Below, piece by piece: positions 1 to 9,984 of a DNA stretch of 64,000 nucleotides (position 1 is its first letter; each line of letters begins with the position of its first letter). Origin of the DNA: Agrypnia vestita (taxonomy: Eukaryota; Arthropoda; Insecta; Trichoptera; Phryganeidae); NCBI GenBank assembly GCA_016648135.1, contig JADDOH010002071.1:1-64000 (forward strand), written 5' to 3'. The position numbers were made by a program, and so were the translations under genes. Under the pieces are notes generated by a model. The model was not told where the DNA came from. It was given only the letters and a program-made list of their open reading frames with translations, and made no database searches.

Positions 1-31
1 TTTCGGAAAAACCTTTCCATCGTCAGGGTGT
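1..31 (-). ncRNA. Hammerhead ribozyme motif A1, truncated by window edge
   Basis: Read on the minus strand: ACACC (31-27, stem I 5' strand), CTGACGA (26-20, intact core), an extra T, stem II GGAAA/TTTCC with a short loop, then GAAA (4-1). Stem III and the cleavage site lie before base 1. All visible core residues match the hammerhead consensus CUGANGA...GAAA. The mirror copy A2 shows what should follow. Confidence 0.6.
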
Positions 32-51
32 TATATACATTTACATATATA

Positions 52-93
52 ACACCCAGACGATGAAAAGGTTTTTCCGAAACATTTAGGTGT
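52..93 (+). ncRNA. Hammerhead ribozyme motif A2
   Basis: Stem I 5' strand ACACC (52-56) pairs with GGTGT (89-93). The core is CAGACGA (57-63), so U4 is changed to A. One extra T (64) precedes stem II GAAAA/TTTTC, then GAAA (79-82). Stem III should be palindromic ACATGT but reads ACATTT, followed by A88 as the cleavage-site base. The two core or stem III changes make activity unlikely, but the fold is clear. Confidence 0.65.
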
Positions 94-407
94 AATTAAT
101 CAAATTACATATGACATACATACAAATAATACAATCAATATTTTTTAATTATTATTTTTTTGATGTTTTATTTAATTTAAGGACAATTCGTATTTTTCGA
201 TTATTCTAATGTGTCATTGGGTTGGGGGAAGCTTTTCATAGGGGTTTGTTAATTTAATATTATTTGCGACTCCCCACCAGGGTTTCTTGATATTGCACTG
301 GTAAGTCTAGGTGCCTCTGCAATTAAAAATATGTTCGCTTTTAATTAAAGATCGATTAAAAAAGCAGATGAGATTTGGCGATTTTTGTACGGCGTCATTG
401 TGGCTTA

Positions 408-470
408 ATTAGTAAAGTTGACTAGCGTATGCAGAAGGTTTCAGTTTCATGTCCCGTGATGACTTGAGTG
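408..470 (+). repeat. Possible tRNA-derived SINE head
   Basis: A tRNA A-box-like TGGCTTAATTAG is followed about 40 bases later by a B-box-like GTTTCATGTCCC. Spacing fits a decayed RNA polymerase III promoter of a SINE. There is no acceptor stem, so it is not a tRNA gene. The match is weak. Confidence 0.22.
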
Positions 471-479
471 ATTTTACAA

Positions 480-1390
480 ATAAAATAAACAGATTTTATA
501 AAATTATTGTGAGTACATAAAAAAAAATAGTCTTACTATTCACTTATTCGGTGAAGGTGACGCTAGCAGATCCTTCTCATATATAAGGCGTGAAGTGAAA
601 GGTATAGAAACAAAACAACACTATGAAAAGCTACATTATAATTTAGAACTGTTCTAGAAAACACATTCTTAAGTTTCAAAAGAATTTCAACAAAAGCATA
701 TTAAAATCTCCAATATGGCTAAAAAATCGGTTATAAATACGTTTATTTCGATTTCGTCAATTGGATAGTGGCGGTTTTAATAATATACTCCTCAAATGGC
801 GAATAATTAATTTGAAATATAAAGCGTCATCATACAGGAATTGTATAATTGCAGTTCCGCATAAAAATGTCAGACATTTTATTTTATCTGATTTCATAAT
901 GGTCGCATTACGTTTCCCAGGGGCGTTGTGCATTATTGTGACAAGTTGGTTATTAGCACTACTTTTCCCGGCGCGATGCGGTGCCGCTAGCAGCAGCACC
1001 TTTTGGTTGTCTCTTCCATAATATCTAATTTAAAAATATCCGGAATGGAATACCGCGAACTTTTATCACATTTATCTACCCTAGCGGCGCGCATAAAAAG
1101 CTATTTTGAAATAAACAAACACACAAAGTTCGCGCATTGTTTCTCGGGTTCGTTCCCTCCCGCCCCCGGTAAGGAATAGGGAAAGTTTTAATGATAAGAA
1201 AGTACGGGAATAGTAGGAAACATATTTATTCTTCACCAGAGATTCTTATAATGCCGCCCTGATAGCGGCAACTTCGCGAAACAGACGTTAAAAAAACTTT
1301 GGCCAGGTACCTACCCTGCAGACTTATCAGATCTTATTGCAAATTGGTCTCGTGTGACTTGACGACGAGGCTGGAAACCGGACACGCCTT
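480..1390. other. Unassigned AT-rich sequence
   Basis: Two short open frames overlap in opposite directions at 757-1021 and look fortuitous. A small GC-richer patch lies at 960-1000. I see no gene, tRNA or repeat with a partner elsewhere in the window. Confidence 0.5.
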
Positions 1391-1429
1391 TTGCTCGCAA
1401 CTTGCAGAACGTTCGGCCATTTTTTTTTA

Positions 1430-1795
1430 TTTATTAGAATATGGTCTATGGTCAAAATGATGGTTTTCGAGAAAGAGGAAAGTGAGACAACGTGTGAAAT
1501 TCTAGTTGGTAATGAATTTTTAGAACAGGTAGATGAGTTTGTGTACTTGGAAAGTATGTTCGATAAAAGAGAGAATGTTGAGAAAGATATCGAGAGGAGA
1601 GTGACTGCAGGGAATACGGTGAACGGTGCTTTGAACGCAATAGTTTCTAATAGAAATATGTCTACCGAGGCAAAACTAGCGGTACGTGATGGAATTTTGG
1701 TACGAACACCGATGTATGGAAGCGAAAACTGGAGCTGGCAGAAGAGGAACGAAAGTAGATTGAATGCAGTGGAGATGAGATCCATCCTTTTCTCG
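1430..1795 (+). pseudogene. LINE reverse transcriptase C-terminal fragment
   Basis: The translation contains VGNEFLEQVDEFVYLE, then DIERRVTAGNTVNGALNAIV, then MSTEAKLAVRDGILV and YGSENWSWQKRNESRLNAVE. This is the thumb or C-terminal segment found in many arthropod LINEs (YLGS..., ...YGSE.W...). It is open for about 120 codons, long for a relic, so the insertion is fairly young or mildly decayed. It ends at NAVEMRS, where the sequence turns directly into an inverted copy of the same element. No endonuclease, catalytic YxDD or 3' UTR is present. Confidence 0.8.
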
Positions 1796-2135
1796 CTCAT
1801 ACGTTCTACATGACCAAACCATCTCAGTACTCCTTTTTTTTCATTCACTTCTAATTTTTTCATTCCTCACTCTATCGACCAAATATTTTACACACAAGCG
1901 CCTTAATGACCGCATTTCCACTGCATTCAGTCTACATTCATTCTTTTTTTCCAATTCCATGATTTAGTTCAATCGGAACTAGAACGCTATTGACCATAAT
2001 GGCATTCAGAGCACCTTTTACTTTGTTACCCGCAGTCACTCTCCTTTCGACATCGTTCTCAGCCTTGCCGTCTCTACTAAACATACTTCCCAAGTGCATA
2101 AACTCATTCACTTGTTCTAAGAATTAATTCTTTAC
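1785..2135 (-). pseudogene. Inverted second LINE fragment of the same family
   Basis: On the minus strand the order is EQVNEFMHLGSMFSRDGKAE, DVERRVTAGNKVKGALNAIM, a deletion, RLNAVEMRSLRR, LVDRVRNEKI and then WFGHVERMSEKRM. It covers the same region as the plus-strand copy plus the downstream WFGHVERM motif, with frameshifts. The two copies abut tail to tail near 1790, which suggests an inverted insertion or a rearrangement rather than two random hits. Confidence 0.75.
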
Positions 2136-2514
2136 AATTATATCACACTTAGTCATTCTTCTTATTCTTAAAGTTCTATATAAAAATAATAATAAGGACA
2201 CTTGAGTCATTTGTTATATTTTGTTATATTAGAGTTGATTTTTCTTCAAAGGGAATCTGAGACTTTGCTGATTTCTTATAATATTTGGAAGATTTAGCAT
2301 TTTTCTGATTTTAATTATAATTTTAGTGTTTTCATAAATTATAATGTATGGTTTATTTCCTCCAAAATATCATTTCATTAACATTTATTTTCTTCATTTT
2401 TCTCCACCATTTTTAAAATACTTCCAGTCTCGTTGTATTAGGTTATGTAACGTCAGGTTCAAATATAACGATAATTATCAATCTAATTTGATTGTGCCAT
2501 AAACAAATACATAT
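2136..2514. other. Unassigned AT-rich sequence
   Basis: Nothing recognisable. Contains a short direct repeat tttgttatatt at 2210-2231. Confidence 0.5.
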
Positions 2515-3040
2515 TGTCACGGGACGTGGCAATGTGTGAGACAAATGAAACAATAAAAATCAATTAAAGTTTTTTCTATTCCCGTAGCCACTGGACATGA
2601 ATTTATTTGGAGCACTGTTCTTTAATTTATAAAGTTACTAAATATCTAAATATTTCTAGAATAATTCACCCACTTATTCACTAAATTCATACTAGAATCT
2701 TCGCTATACTTTATCACTTCTGAATAACGTATCTCTCCCACGTCACTTAAAGCGCACTAGAAAACTTCTCGTTTGTCGGTAGTTACTCGCGCCGAATATC
2801 TGTCACTCGATTAAACACGCGCTGGTCACACTGTCTCGCTGCTTTGCATTGCTGATAATGTAATTCGCTCGTCAAACGTCAAAGAATCTCTCCACCGCAT
2901 GTGTGCATTCTTCACATATCAAATATTTACGAGTATTCCCCAGTGGATTCCAGAGTGTAATCGAGAGATTTCGATAGCGCGTAATTCCTTCTGACTACCA
3001 TCTCGTTACAGTATCAATCAGGGTGTACAATAATAACACC
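2515..3040 (-). mobile_element. Probable solo LTR, copy A
   Basis: Begins on the plus strand with TGTCACGGGACG, the reverse of a ...CCGTGACA LTR end. Minus-strand reading gives a block AATTAAAGAACAGTGCTC, an AATAAA signal at about 2600 and the end. The same block recurs at 22.6 kb (minus) and 34.3 kb (plus). The upstream limit near 3040 is a guess from TGTTATTATTG. No gag or pol is nearby, hence solo LTR. Superfamily is not certain. Confidence 0.45.
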
Positions 3041-3496
3041 TTAACGGACATTTTAGTGTTGTATTGTTGATTCTGTCTTATCTTACCACTCCGAGAACCA
3101 AATAGTTATTATTTATGGGATGCGTGTCGCCTAAGCAAACGTGTCCTATTCAAATGATGCTATTGTTGGTCCGTTTAAAAGCGTTTCGCAAATTAACGTC
3201 GGCATGAAAGTTCAGATGTAAGGTCGTCACGTCTGCACCACCAGGGGTCGCAGCCCCCAGCTGCGGGAAGGGTGCGCAGGTCGGGGTGACAAAGCATTAG
3301 AAAACGAAAAGTTGGCTAAAGCCCGGTACAACCTTCCAACCGACTTTCGCAAATTACATTGTTATGACTCAGGCACTCCGAGATAATTTCCGGTATCTTG
3401 TTTCTCATATTCATCAGCACCATCGAGCCAGCATCTACGTAAGAGTAAGCAATCGTGATAGATTTAACTGTAAATAGTTGCGGATATTTTATACGA
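3041..3496. other. Unassigned, with a small GC-rich patch
   Basis: Bases 3225-3290 are GC-rich (aggggtcgcagcccccagct). No gene or partner repeat recognised. Confidence 0.45.
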
Positions 3497-3502
3497 ACCG
3501 TA

Positions 3503-3562
3503 AGTTTTTCCGAGAAACGATTCTCGAAGTTTCGTTGAATGGTTATTCAACGTCATCAGGAG
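3503..3562 (-). ncRNA. Hammerhead-like candidate, incomplete
   Basis: Minus strand: CTGATGA (3559-3553), one extra C, a perfect 7-bp stem II GTTGAAT/ATTCAAC with loop AACC, then GAAA (3533-3530). That much is a full hammerhead core with the same extra base seen in the other loci. I cannot fit a palindromic stem III, an NUH triplet or stem I pairing. The following bases instead form their own CGAGAA/TTCTCG hairpin. It may be a decayed ribozyme or a coincidence. Confidence 0.35.
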
Positions 3563-3849
3563 GACGACCTTTACCCGCGGAGGTAGAGGGCGGACTGATT
3601 ACTACTTTCGAGGCCGCAAATTATATGTTAAGTTAATAACTACCAAAAATTTATTAGATATGGTATTATGGTATTCTATAATGGGTGAAAATGAATGAGT
3701 AACATTGCGTAAAGTGATCACATAGCCTCCTGAGTACCAGACAAACTTTTTTTGGAGTTTCTTTTTGAAACTATTATAGTGCACTACTTGAAGATGACTT
3801 AGTATGGGAAAAATAGTAAAAAAAAATTTGCGCTAGAAAAACTGGTTTT

Positions 3850-3911
3850 TCACTATGTCCTATATAAAGGACATGGGTATTAAACTAACATGTTATTTAT
3901 AAAGGACATAA
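3850..3911. repeat. GGACAT palindromic motifs beside the piggyBac remnant
   Basis: GTCCTATATAAAGGACATG and, 30 bases on, TTATAAAGGACATAAC. Related GGACAT or TAGGACA strings occur at 5000-5015 and 5846-5852 around the piggyBac remnant. I infer subterminal repeats of that element. No matching 3' terminal repeat or TTAA could be assigned with confidence on this side. Confidence 0.3.
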
Positions 3912-4189
3912 CCTATTCTTACGTTTGATTCAGGAATCGGGGAGAAATTATGAGCATTAATAAATAAATTTTAGTTTTGCATTCTTTATTTCCATTATAC
4001 TTTTAAAATTAATAGAAATTCAACATTTTTCTGTATTTTTTTAATCTAAAACTAAACTTTATTCACAAAATTTTAAAAAAATATATCAAATAAATAGGAA
4101 TATTAGAGATTGATCAGTTACTCTTAAACCTTAATTTACATGAACTTTATTTTTAACAGCCTTCATGAAAATTTGTGAAACAATTTCGA

Positions 4190-4868
4190 TTAGGCATAAA
4201 ACACAAGTAAATTTCGCATTTTTTGGTTACGGGTCATAGCCTTTGCTATTATCGGAACTTTCCATTTTGCAGACCAATACATGGATATTTGAGGATACTG
4301 TAATACGGACATGATCATGGTAATAGCAATATAGACCTTAAGCTCTTTTAAAGTCTGTCCAATAGATTTTCCTGTCTCCAAAACATATGTCCTATTGGTA
4401 GAGTTTACCATTTTGGTAAGAATATCATCATCTATGTATTGGTCATAGAATTAGTACCACTCCCATTCCTCAGTATTTTTCTGAATGTAAGCTGGTTGCC
4501 GTAAATGTTTTATTTCTGATTCCAGCCTATAGTGTACCCAAGTGTCCTGAATGCCAACGTTATTTTGTCTACTTCTAATAGCTATCTGTCGGGTAAATAG
4601 ATAGATCTTGCGGCCCTTTGCCTCTACCACAACCACGTCCCCCCTGCGAGATGTACTTCTTGCGTGTCCTCTTGTTCATACTAGATACGACGAAATTGAA
4701 GTGGTCTGACAATGCTGGAGAATCCAATGAAGTTACCAAAGCTTCCTCTTTCTCATCCGAGCTACTGGATTCACTATTCCGATGGTCTCTTGAGCTTTGG
4801 TTTAATTCTGGTGGAACAAACTCTGGATCTTCATCTGAATCATCCCCAGAATAGTCGAAATTGGAGTA
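4190..4868 (-). pseudogene. piggyBac-like transposase, N-terminal half, frameshifted
   Basis: Minus-strand translation starts with an acidic, serine-rich stretch (SGDDSDEDPEFVPPEL, SSSSDEKEEA) and a Gly-Arg run (GGRGCGRGKG). After a frameshift near 4600 it continues DTWVHYRLESE, then after a stop YDQYIDDDIL, NSTNRTY, GKSIGQTLKELKVYIAITMI, YPQISMYWSAKWKVPIIA and MTRNQKM. TLxELKxFI...MYWS...PIIAxxMxRNxF is the hallmark of the piggyBac (DDE_Tnp_1_7) domain entrance. The fragment stops before the catalytic aspartates, so it cannot encode a working transposase. Confidence 0.85.
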
Positions 4869-5666
4869 GCTTAAAATTTATATTATATAATTATCTGTCA
4901 CCACTAAAAAACATAAAATAGTAAAGAAACCACTCAATGTACTTTACAAAGTACATGGGAAGACAGTCTAAGAAAATATTAATTACATGCTGTTGTGCTT
5001 TGTATAGGACATAGAAAAGAATGTAAACCCCAAATGCCCATTTATTAGTTTTTCGAGAAAACAATACGTTAAATCATTACAGTACGGCCACTCTATGATG
5101 GCACTTTTGACGTTTAGACTTACATGAAGTTTCGTAATTAATGACAGCTAAACATTGGACGACAAATGCTATACTTTATTGCGCGAACGCCAGAGTAGCG
5201 TTGTCCATCAACATTAAATATGGAATGAACGAAATGATTCAAAATGTTATAGGATATTGATTGCCTGTATAATACGTGTAGAATACGCAGAATAAGTATC
5301 CAAAATAACACAACAAATCTGACAGATCGATTGTGCCCTCTAAATATGATCTTTTTCTATGGCTTTATTAGAGGGCAAAGAAAACGGCTACATGTGCTAA
5401 ATGTGTTTTATTATTCTTCGATAGCCTTTTTTATGTATAAAGACTTTCTCAACTCACACCGTGCGACGAATTTTTTTTTCGACTGAATTTTTTCTTTAAT
5501 GTTTTTAAGTGTATCACAACACTATTACGATCTGTCAAAAATGCCATCTTACGATGGCTCGAGTATAGTTCTGTATACTAATATGTAGTTTACCACAAAA
5601 AAGTACACAATTATGTATTATAATAATTATAATAATAATTCATTTGATGAAAAAAAATTTACTTAC
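4869..5666 (-). other. Intron-like gap inside the piggyBac remnant
   Basis: Bounded on the minus strand by a consensus donor GTAAGT (5666-5661) after a short ATG exon and by TTTTAAG just before the acidic transposase segment. If it is an intron it is about 795 bases. Joining at these sites does not keep the frame, so either the splice sites or the frame have decayed. No other gene seen inside. Confidence 0.35.
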
Positions 5667-5709
5667 CTTTGCGCGGACGCACGCTCCCAACTTTGCTTAC
5701 CGACGCCAT
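5667..5709 (-). pseudogene. Putative first exon of the piggyBac transposase
   Basis: Minus strand: ATG followed by 14 codons (MASVSKVGSVRPRK) and then a perfect GTAAGT donor. It sits between the proposed 5' end of the element (5867) and the transposase body, in the right order and strand. It is short, so the reading rests on the start codon, donor and position together. Confidence 0.4.
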
Positions 5710-5854
5710 TTTAAAACAATTGCATAATGACATTTGAATTTTTTATATTTTATCATAGAAAGCAATAGATGTCACTGGTAAAATATTTTTATTTTGCCAA
5801 TTTAAACGAAGACCACAGATTTTTTTATTTGTTACGTACTATGTATAGGACAAA

Positions 5855-5871
5855 TGTACCCAAGAGGTTAA
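5855..5871 (-). other. Proposed piggyBac 5' end at a TTAA target
   Basis: Minus strand: TTAA (5871-5868) then CCTCTTGGGTACA. piggyBac elements insert at TTAA and their ends commonly start CC. The sequence outside, from 5872, matches the interior of repeat family F, where other copies read cacTTAAGCCAGC uninterrupted, so the element seems to have inserted in an F copy at its TTAA. Confidence 0.45.
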
Positions 5872-5905
5872 GCCAGCCGTATGATAGATCGTAAGTCCTA
5901 TGAAC
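5872..5905 (-). repeat. Fragment of repeat family F
   Basis: Matches the reverse of the family F segment (acttgtatgagctggcttaa) seen at 60530-60560 and 60740-60770. Only the part outside the piggyBac junction is recognisable. Confidence 0.4.
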
Positions 5906-6599
5906 ACCCAAAGATTTCCATAAAAATATAATTTCGTCTCTCTACATCTATTATATATTGATACACCATTGATCTCAATATTGTTCGCGCCATTCCGAAG
6001 GTGCTGTGAAATTCTCATTTATCTCATCAAAATATTTTTTATAGCGGTTCGAATTAATTATCCCGCCCGAAGGACCCGTCCAGACGAAGTGAGCTAATAA
6101 CCGGAGTTAATTAAGAATGACGAGGTATAATCCGCACTTTACAGCGGATCTTTTTGACGGATTAATATTCGCAAATTTTAATTTAGTTTTTATCTTTTCG
6201 AGTAATTAATATACATCTTTCGTAATAATGGAAAACTCAACAAAAAAAATACAGCTGATGAAACGTAATACCAGCCCAATGGAGATTCGATGCTCTCGAG
6301 ACCTAGTGCTAGAGATGATTGCTTAGAGGATTCTGAAAATTTATAAATGACCTTCGCCCACTGGACATTTTGCTGACCTTCAACTCCCTTAGGGCGAAGG
6401 CTCGACAGAGAAAAAAAACTTTAAATAAAAAACGAGCGAGCCTTACACTAGTCGCATATGATGTGTAACATTTTCCATCTCACAATTAAAAATATCAATT
6501 GAGCAGCAACAGAAATTAACATCAAAATTTAGAAAAGCTAACACCTTTATATTTATTAATTAGTAAATACAAGTAAAGAAAATGTATGTATTTATTATT
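5906..6599. other. Unassigned sequence
   Basis: No gene or repeat recognised. Mixed AT-rich sequence with a somewhat GC-richer part at 6050-6150. Confidence 0.5.
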
Positions 6600-6765
6600 T
6601 AATTTTGCCGCACTGTGAGCTTTGCATTGCATTGAATTTTGGCAATGTCGATAAAACAGTGTAAAAATAAATAGAAGAATTTGGTCGTTAAAAAGTATTG
6701 AATTTTGCCCCACTATGAGCTGTCGGTAAATAATTTTGACCGTGTCGATAGAACAGTGTTCTACT
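6600..6765 (+). repeat. Two tandem copies of a ~100-base unit
   Basis: ATTTTGCCGCACTGTGAGCT at 6602 and ATTTTGCCCCACTATGAGCT at 6702, each followed about 45 bases later by a tgtcgataRaacagtgt block. The two copies are diverged and lie about 100 bases apart. Confidence 0.6.
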
Positions 6766-9042
6766 TATGATACTTGATATTGATGATATTATAAGCATTT
6801 TTATTTAAAAAAGTGTTTGGTCAATATATGTTTTTATTTATTTTCATAGATGGCGGTAGTCTGCCGCCATACATATTGTATGAAAACTTTAAATAAATAT
6901 TTAAAAATAATCACATAAATTACATCAAATTTGAGAATGTAAATGATTAAGGGTAGTTAATTTTTACATTAATGTAAAAAAAATTAAGTATTTATTGGAT
7001 AGTTTCGAAGACGTAAGCCAAAATATATCAAAGTAACAACATCCACACACTTGACACCAGCTGAGCAGCATATATACAAAATCAAAAGCGTTGGTGGTTG
7101 GAAGTGTGCGTCTTCGCTGTGATGGCACTTCTTGGACATTTATTTGTGTATAAACGACGATTTATTTCTCCATCATTGATCGAGTGAAATTTCATTACGT
7201 ACATTTTCACGAAATCACTGCCACAGATTGCAGAAAAGCGGGAGGAAAGGTGTTTCACATCAATACCTTCGTCTCTCTCACCTTTGCTGTCATTGTGTGT
7301 GTGACCTCCACGAAAGGTCCTGGCATTAGTACTCGTATTTTTTATTTTCATTGTGAACATATGTATGATCACTATACTCTGTTACTTGTTCAAATATACA
7401 AAATAGTAACAAAAAAAAACATATTAAGTATTAATTTATCTCCCCACATACAGGTGAAAATTACTAAATGGACGCTTTTTCCAGTCAGACATACAGGTCA
7501 GTCGGTTTCCTTGAAGACAGCATAGCGCGATGACATTATTGTGAGTTTACTATATATAAATATTCATCGAAAGTATATATACCTACACGTAAAACAAAAT
7601 TATAGATTATTAAAAATTTTAAGATCTTTGATGTTTTGAAATTCATGTTCGCCTAGCAAATATTTTAGAAAGCCCATCAATTTTTAAAAAGGCATATTTT
7701 ATTTCAAATAAATATTTGTAATTACTTAGTCGGTGACCCTTCCTTTACCACATGTGTATCGAAACTCTTCGGTATGGAAAAACTTCTAGAAATCAACCCT
7801 TAGCAGAAAATAAATAAAAAAAACTCGGAAACTGGGTGATCTATGTGATCGTAATTTAGTTTCAAATTAAAAATTACATCAATATTATAGTAAAACAGCC
7901 CAACAGATACAAGACGCTTTCAGAAAATAATTGAACCCTTTTTTTCTTTTTCACAGATCTCTACACAAGCTTTCTTTTGTTTTAAAATGTTCAATTTTTC
8001 AAACTTCAAACAATTTTTAAAAAATCAAATAGTTACCTACCTACATTCTATTTCTTCCAAACTATCCGAAGCCTATAGGTATAATGGAACATTTTAAATG
8101 TGCTGATTTTCCTTGGTCTTTTATAACATATACATTATCTTATATCTATAGGTAAGGCATCATATTTCAGCTGCAAGGCATGTTTATAAATATGGTTTTG
8201 GCTGTAACAACATCCATTGTAAATGGTTCGTGTTTTTAGTTACTTTATTAGGAGATAATAGTGTTTTTGTAGAGAGCGAACGAGCATTTATGTTGAATGT
8301 TTACTAAATATGCAGTACCTGATTTAGTAGCAAATAAGTTTTTACGTTGATGTTTCCAACTTATTTTGTGCATATTAAGTTTCTGGTATCATATTTATTA
8401 GCTAATTTTACAGTTAATGGATCGCGAACCCACTAACTTAGTTCAAAATTAGTTCAGGTTTCAAAATTAAGAGCAGGTTTTTGTTACATTTATATATATT
8501 AATAATAATGCGTACTTCTTCTCCTTCTTATTTTTCTTCCTCTTCTTCTAGATTTGTTGATCTGTTCTGGAATAAGGCTGCCACTTTTAGGATATCAAGA
8601 TCTAACTGTTCCTCCATTGTTTTGACGGTGTTCCAGAAATACGATATGAGATTTGGTTATCTCCAATATATGGGATTCTGAAGTTGTGTCCATTATGTTT
8701 ACATGATCTCCCCAGAACCTTCTTCTTGTTCTGCTCTATTGCACAATATCTTTAGTGCCACAGGTCTGTCTTCCCAAGCATTCTCCCTGTGATTACCATC
8801 AAATATTATATTTGTTTGTACAAACTTAACATAAGTTTGCAACATTTTTTAAATACTTTTCTCCTTCAAGTCAGTATTGTTATATAAGGGTTTCAATCAC
8901 ATGAGACACGGCTTGTAATACACCTCCACAAGCCTTGATCTCGGTTTATCCTAACAGTTCACTCCGGGCTCTTCTTCGGCCATAGCCTCCTTTAAACTCC
9001 TTTGGCCCAGAATTATTTGTCCACTACCGCAGACAGAAGCTG
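6766..9042. other. Long unassigned AT-rich region
   Basis: Holds a small hairpin ATGGCGG/CCGCCAT at 6850-6870. A pyrimidine-rich run at 8515-8555 leads into moderately complex sequence to 8960. The overlapping opposite-strand frames at 7082-7525 look like chance. No partner repeats seen in this window. Confidence 0.45.
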
Positions 9043-9300
9043 ATGGTTAGATTTGTTATAGGATTGGAGTTTTTTAGCGTCGTGCTGTCCGCAAAATATC
9101 TTACAACCATCTCCAGAAATCGTCTATTTTGTTTCAATGGAGAATTTTATGATCTGCTCGAAATCTTAAATAAAAATTTCGAAGCCGTTAATTTAGAACA
9201 GGAGTGCTCTGCCAAACTAATTATAGAGGAGAAGAAAGATAAGCTTTTTCGACTTTCAAACGAACTCTCGGAACGAAACTCGTTTATATGTGTATTTTGA
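9043..9300 (+). CDS. Unidentified 85-codon open frame, possible exon
   Basis: Open from about 9000 in frame, with ATG at 9043 and stop at 9298-9300. The product includes YLTTISRNRLFCFNGEFYDL, LEILNKNFEAVNLEQEC and LIIEEKKDKLFRLSNELSE. The hydrophobic start, then a short basic loop, then xFYDLLEILNxNF and a charged helix recalls the first intracellular region of insect odorant receptors (7tm_6). That is a resemblance of pattern, not an identification. An acceptor-like CAG lies at about 9025 (gcagacag). I found no following exon with a proper donor. It could equally be chance. Confidence 0.2.
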   Translation: MVRFVIGLEFFSVVLSAKYLTTISRNRLFCFNGEFYDLLEILNKNFEAVNLEQECSAKLIIEEKKDKLFRLSNELSERNSFICVF

Positions 9301-9666
9301 ATCAAAGACGTGTATTCTTACCCGGAGATAAGCTCCGGTAACAAGCGAAGACGGGCGATCAGTCAGTTGTGGAGGCTGGTAATGAGTGAGTATACTGTCT
9401 TTCTTTGTGTTCCAGCCCTTATATTTCTCCCTTCTGATACAATTAAAGAAGATCGCTAATGAGGCGTGAACTTGACATTCATTTGTTGCAATTTGTGTGC
9501 ATAATCAATAAACAACTCTGTATTGCTTGACCTACCATAATTATTTTGTCGATTTGACACTTTTGTAACACATTATTGGGTTAAGTATGCATGATGCCGA
9601 AAGCAAATTGAATCAGCACCAATCATTCTTACATAAAACTTTTGAGGTGCCCTGTTATCAGCGTGG
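9301..9666. other. Unassigned sequence
   Basis: No gene or repeat recognised. Confidence 0.5.
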
Positions 9667-9946
9667 TTTTTACTCCCTTTCTTTTAACTCATGGCATCTG
9701 TTTGCTTGACGAAAAAACTTTGGATCGATTTTTAACCCTTTTCCCGTGATCCAATCAAGTTGAAACTTTGCAAGCAGACTCGTGGTGACGATCAAGAATA
9801 TCTGTCAAATTTTCTTTAAAAATAATAATAATTATAGTGTAATTTTGTATTTTTTAAATTTTTAATGGCTTTTTCATACAAGTTGTATATAGATTCCGAC
9901 GCATATGGTAGAAAGGGAGTATTGTAAAAACTTGGTTTTTATGGGT
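9667..9946 (+). mobile_element. TACTCCC repeat (family M), copy 1
   Basis: Starts tttttactccctttctttta and ends agaaagggagta...cttggtttttatgggt, so TACTCCCTTTCT is a terminal inverted repeat. Between lie shared blocks: aactttggatcgatttttaa, cccttttcccgtgatccaat and gtataattttg. About 280 bases, no coding potential. Six copies occur in the window. I infer a MITE-type non-autonomous DNA transposon; the superfamily is not evident. Confidence 0.65.
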
Positions 9947-9984
9947 CACTTTTTCACGACAAATTTTTCTGGGGTGAACCGTGG

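Larger units (their letters stand above)
1..185. mobile_element. Family A foldback element, cut by window start
   Basis: Bases 1-34 and 51-93 are near-perfect inverted copies around a 16-base AT-rich centre. Each arm carries a hammerhead ribozyme motif pointing outward. The right flank (about 100-165) resembles the right flank of the second family A foldback near 58620-58655, including a shared acatacatacaaataata string, so this is a dispersed element. I infer a non-autonomous PLE derivative because the same architecture surrounds PLE coding sequence near 62 kb. The left end lies outside the window. Confidence 0.6.

Noticed and set aside
1327..1863. 178-codon minus-strand open frame, the longest in the window
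   Set aside because: Only the first ~28 codons (KKGVLRWFGHVERM) are genuine LINE; the rest is antisense of the plus-strand LINE fragment.
3850..3911. Distal terminal repeat of the piggyBac element
   Set aside because: The TTAA at about 3880 is in the wrong orientation relative to the motif, so the distal end could not be fixed.
6240..6290. CTGATGAAAC as a hammerhead core
   Set aside because: No stem II, GAAA or palindromic stem III follows.
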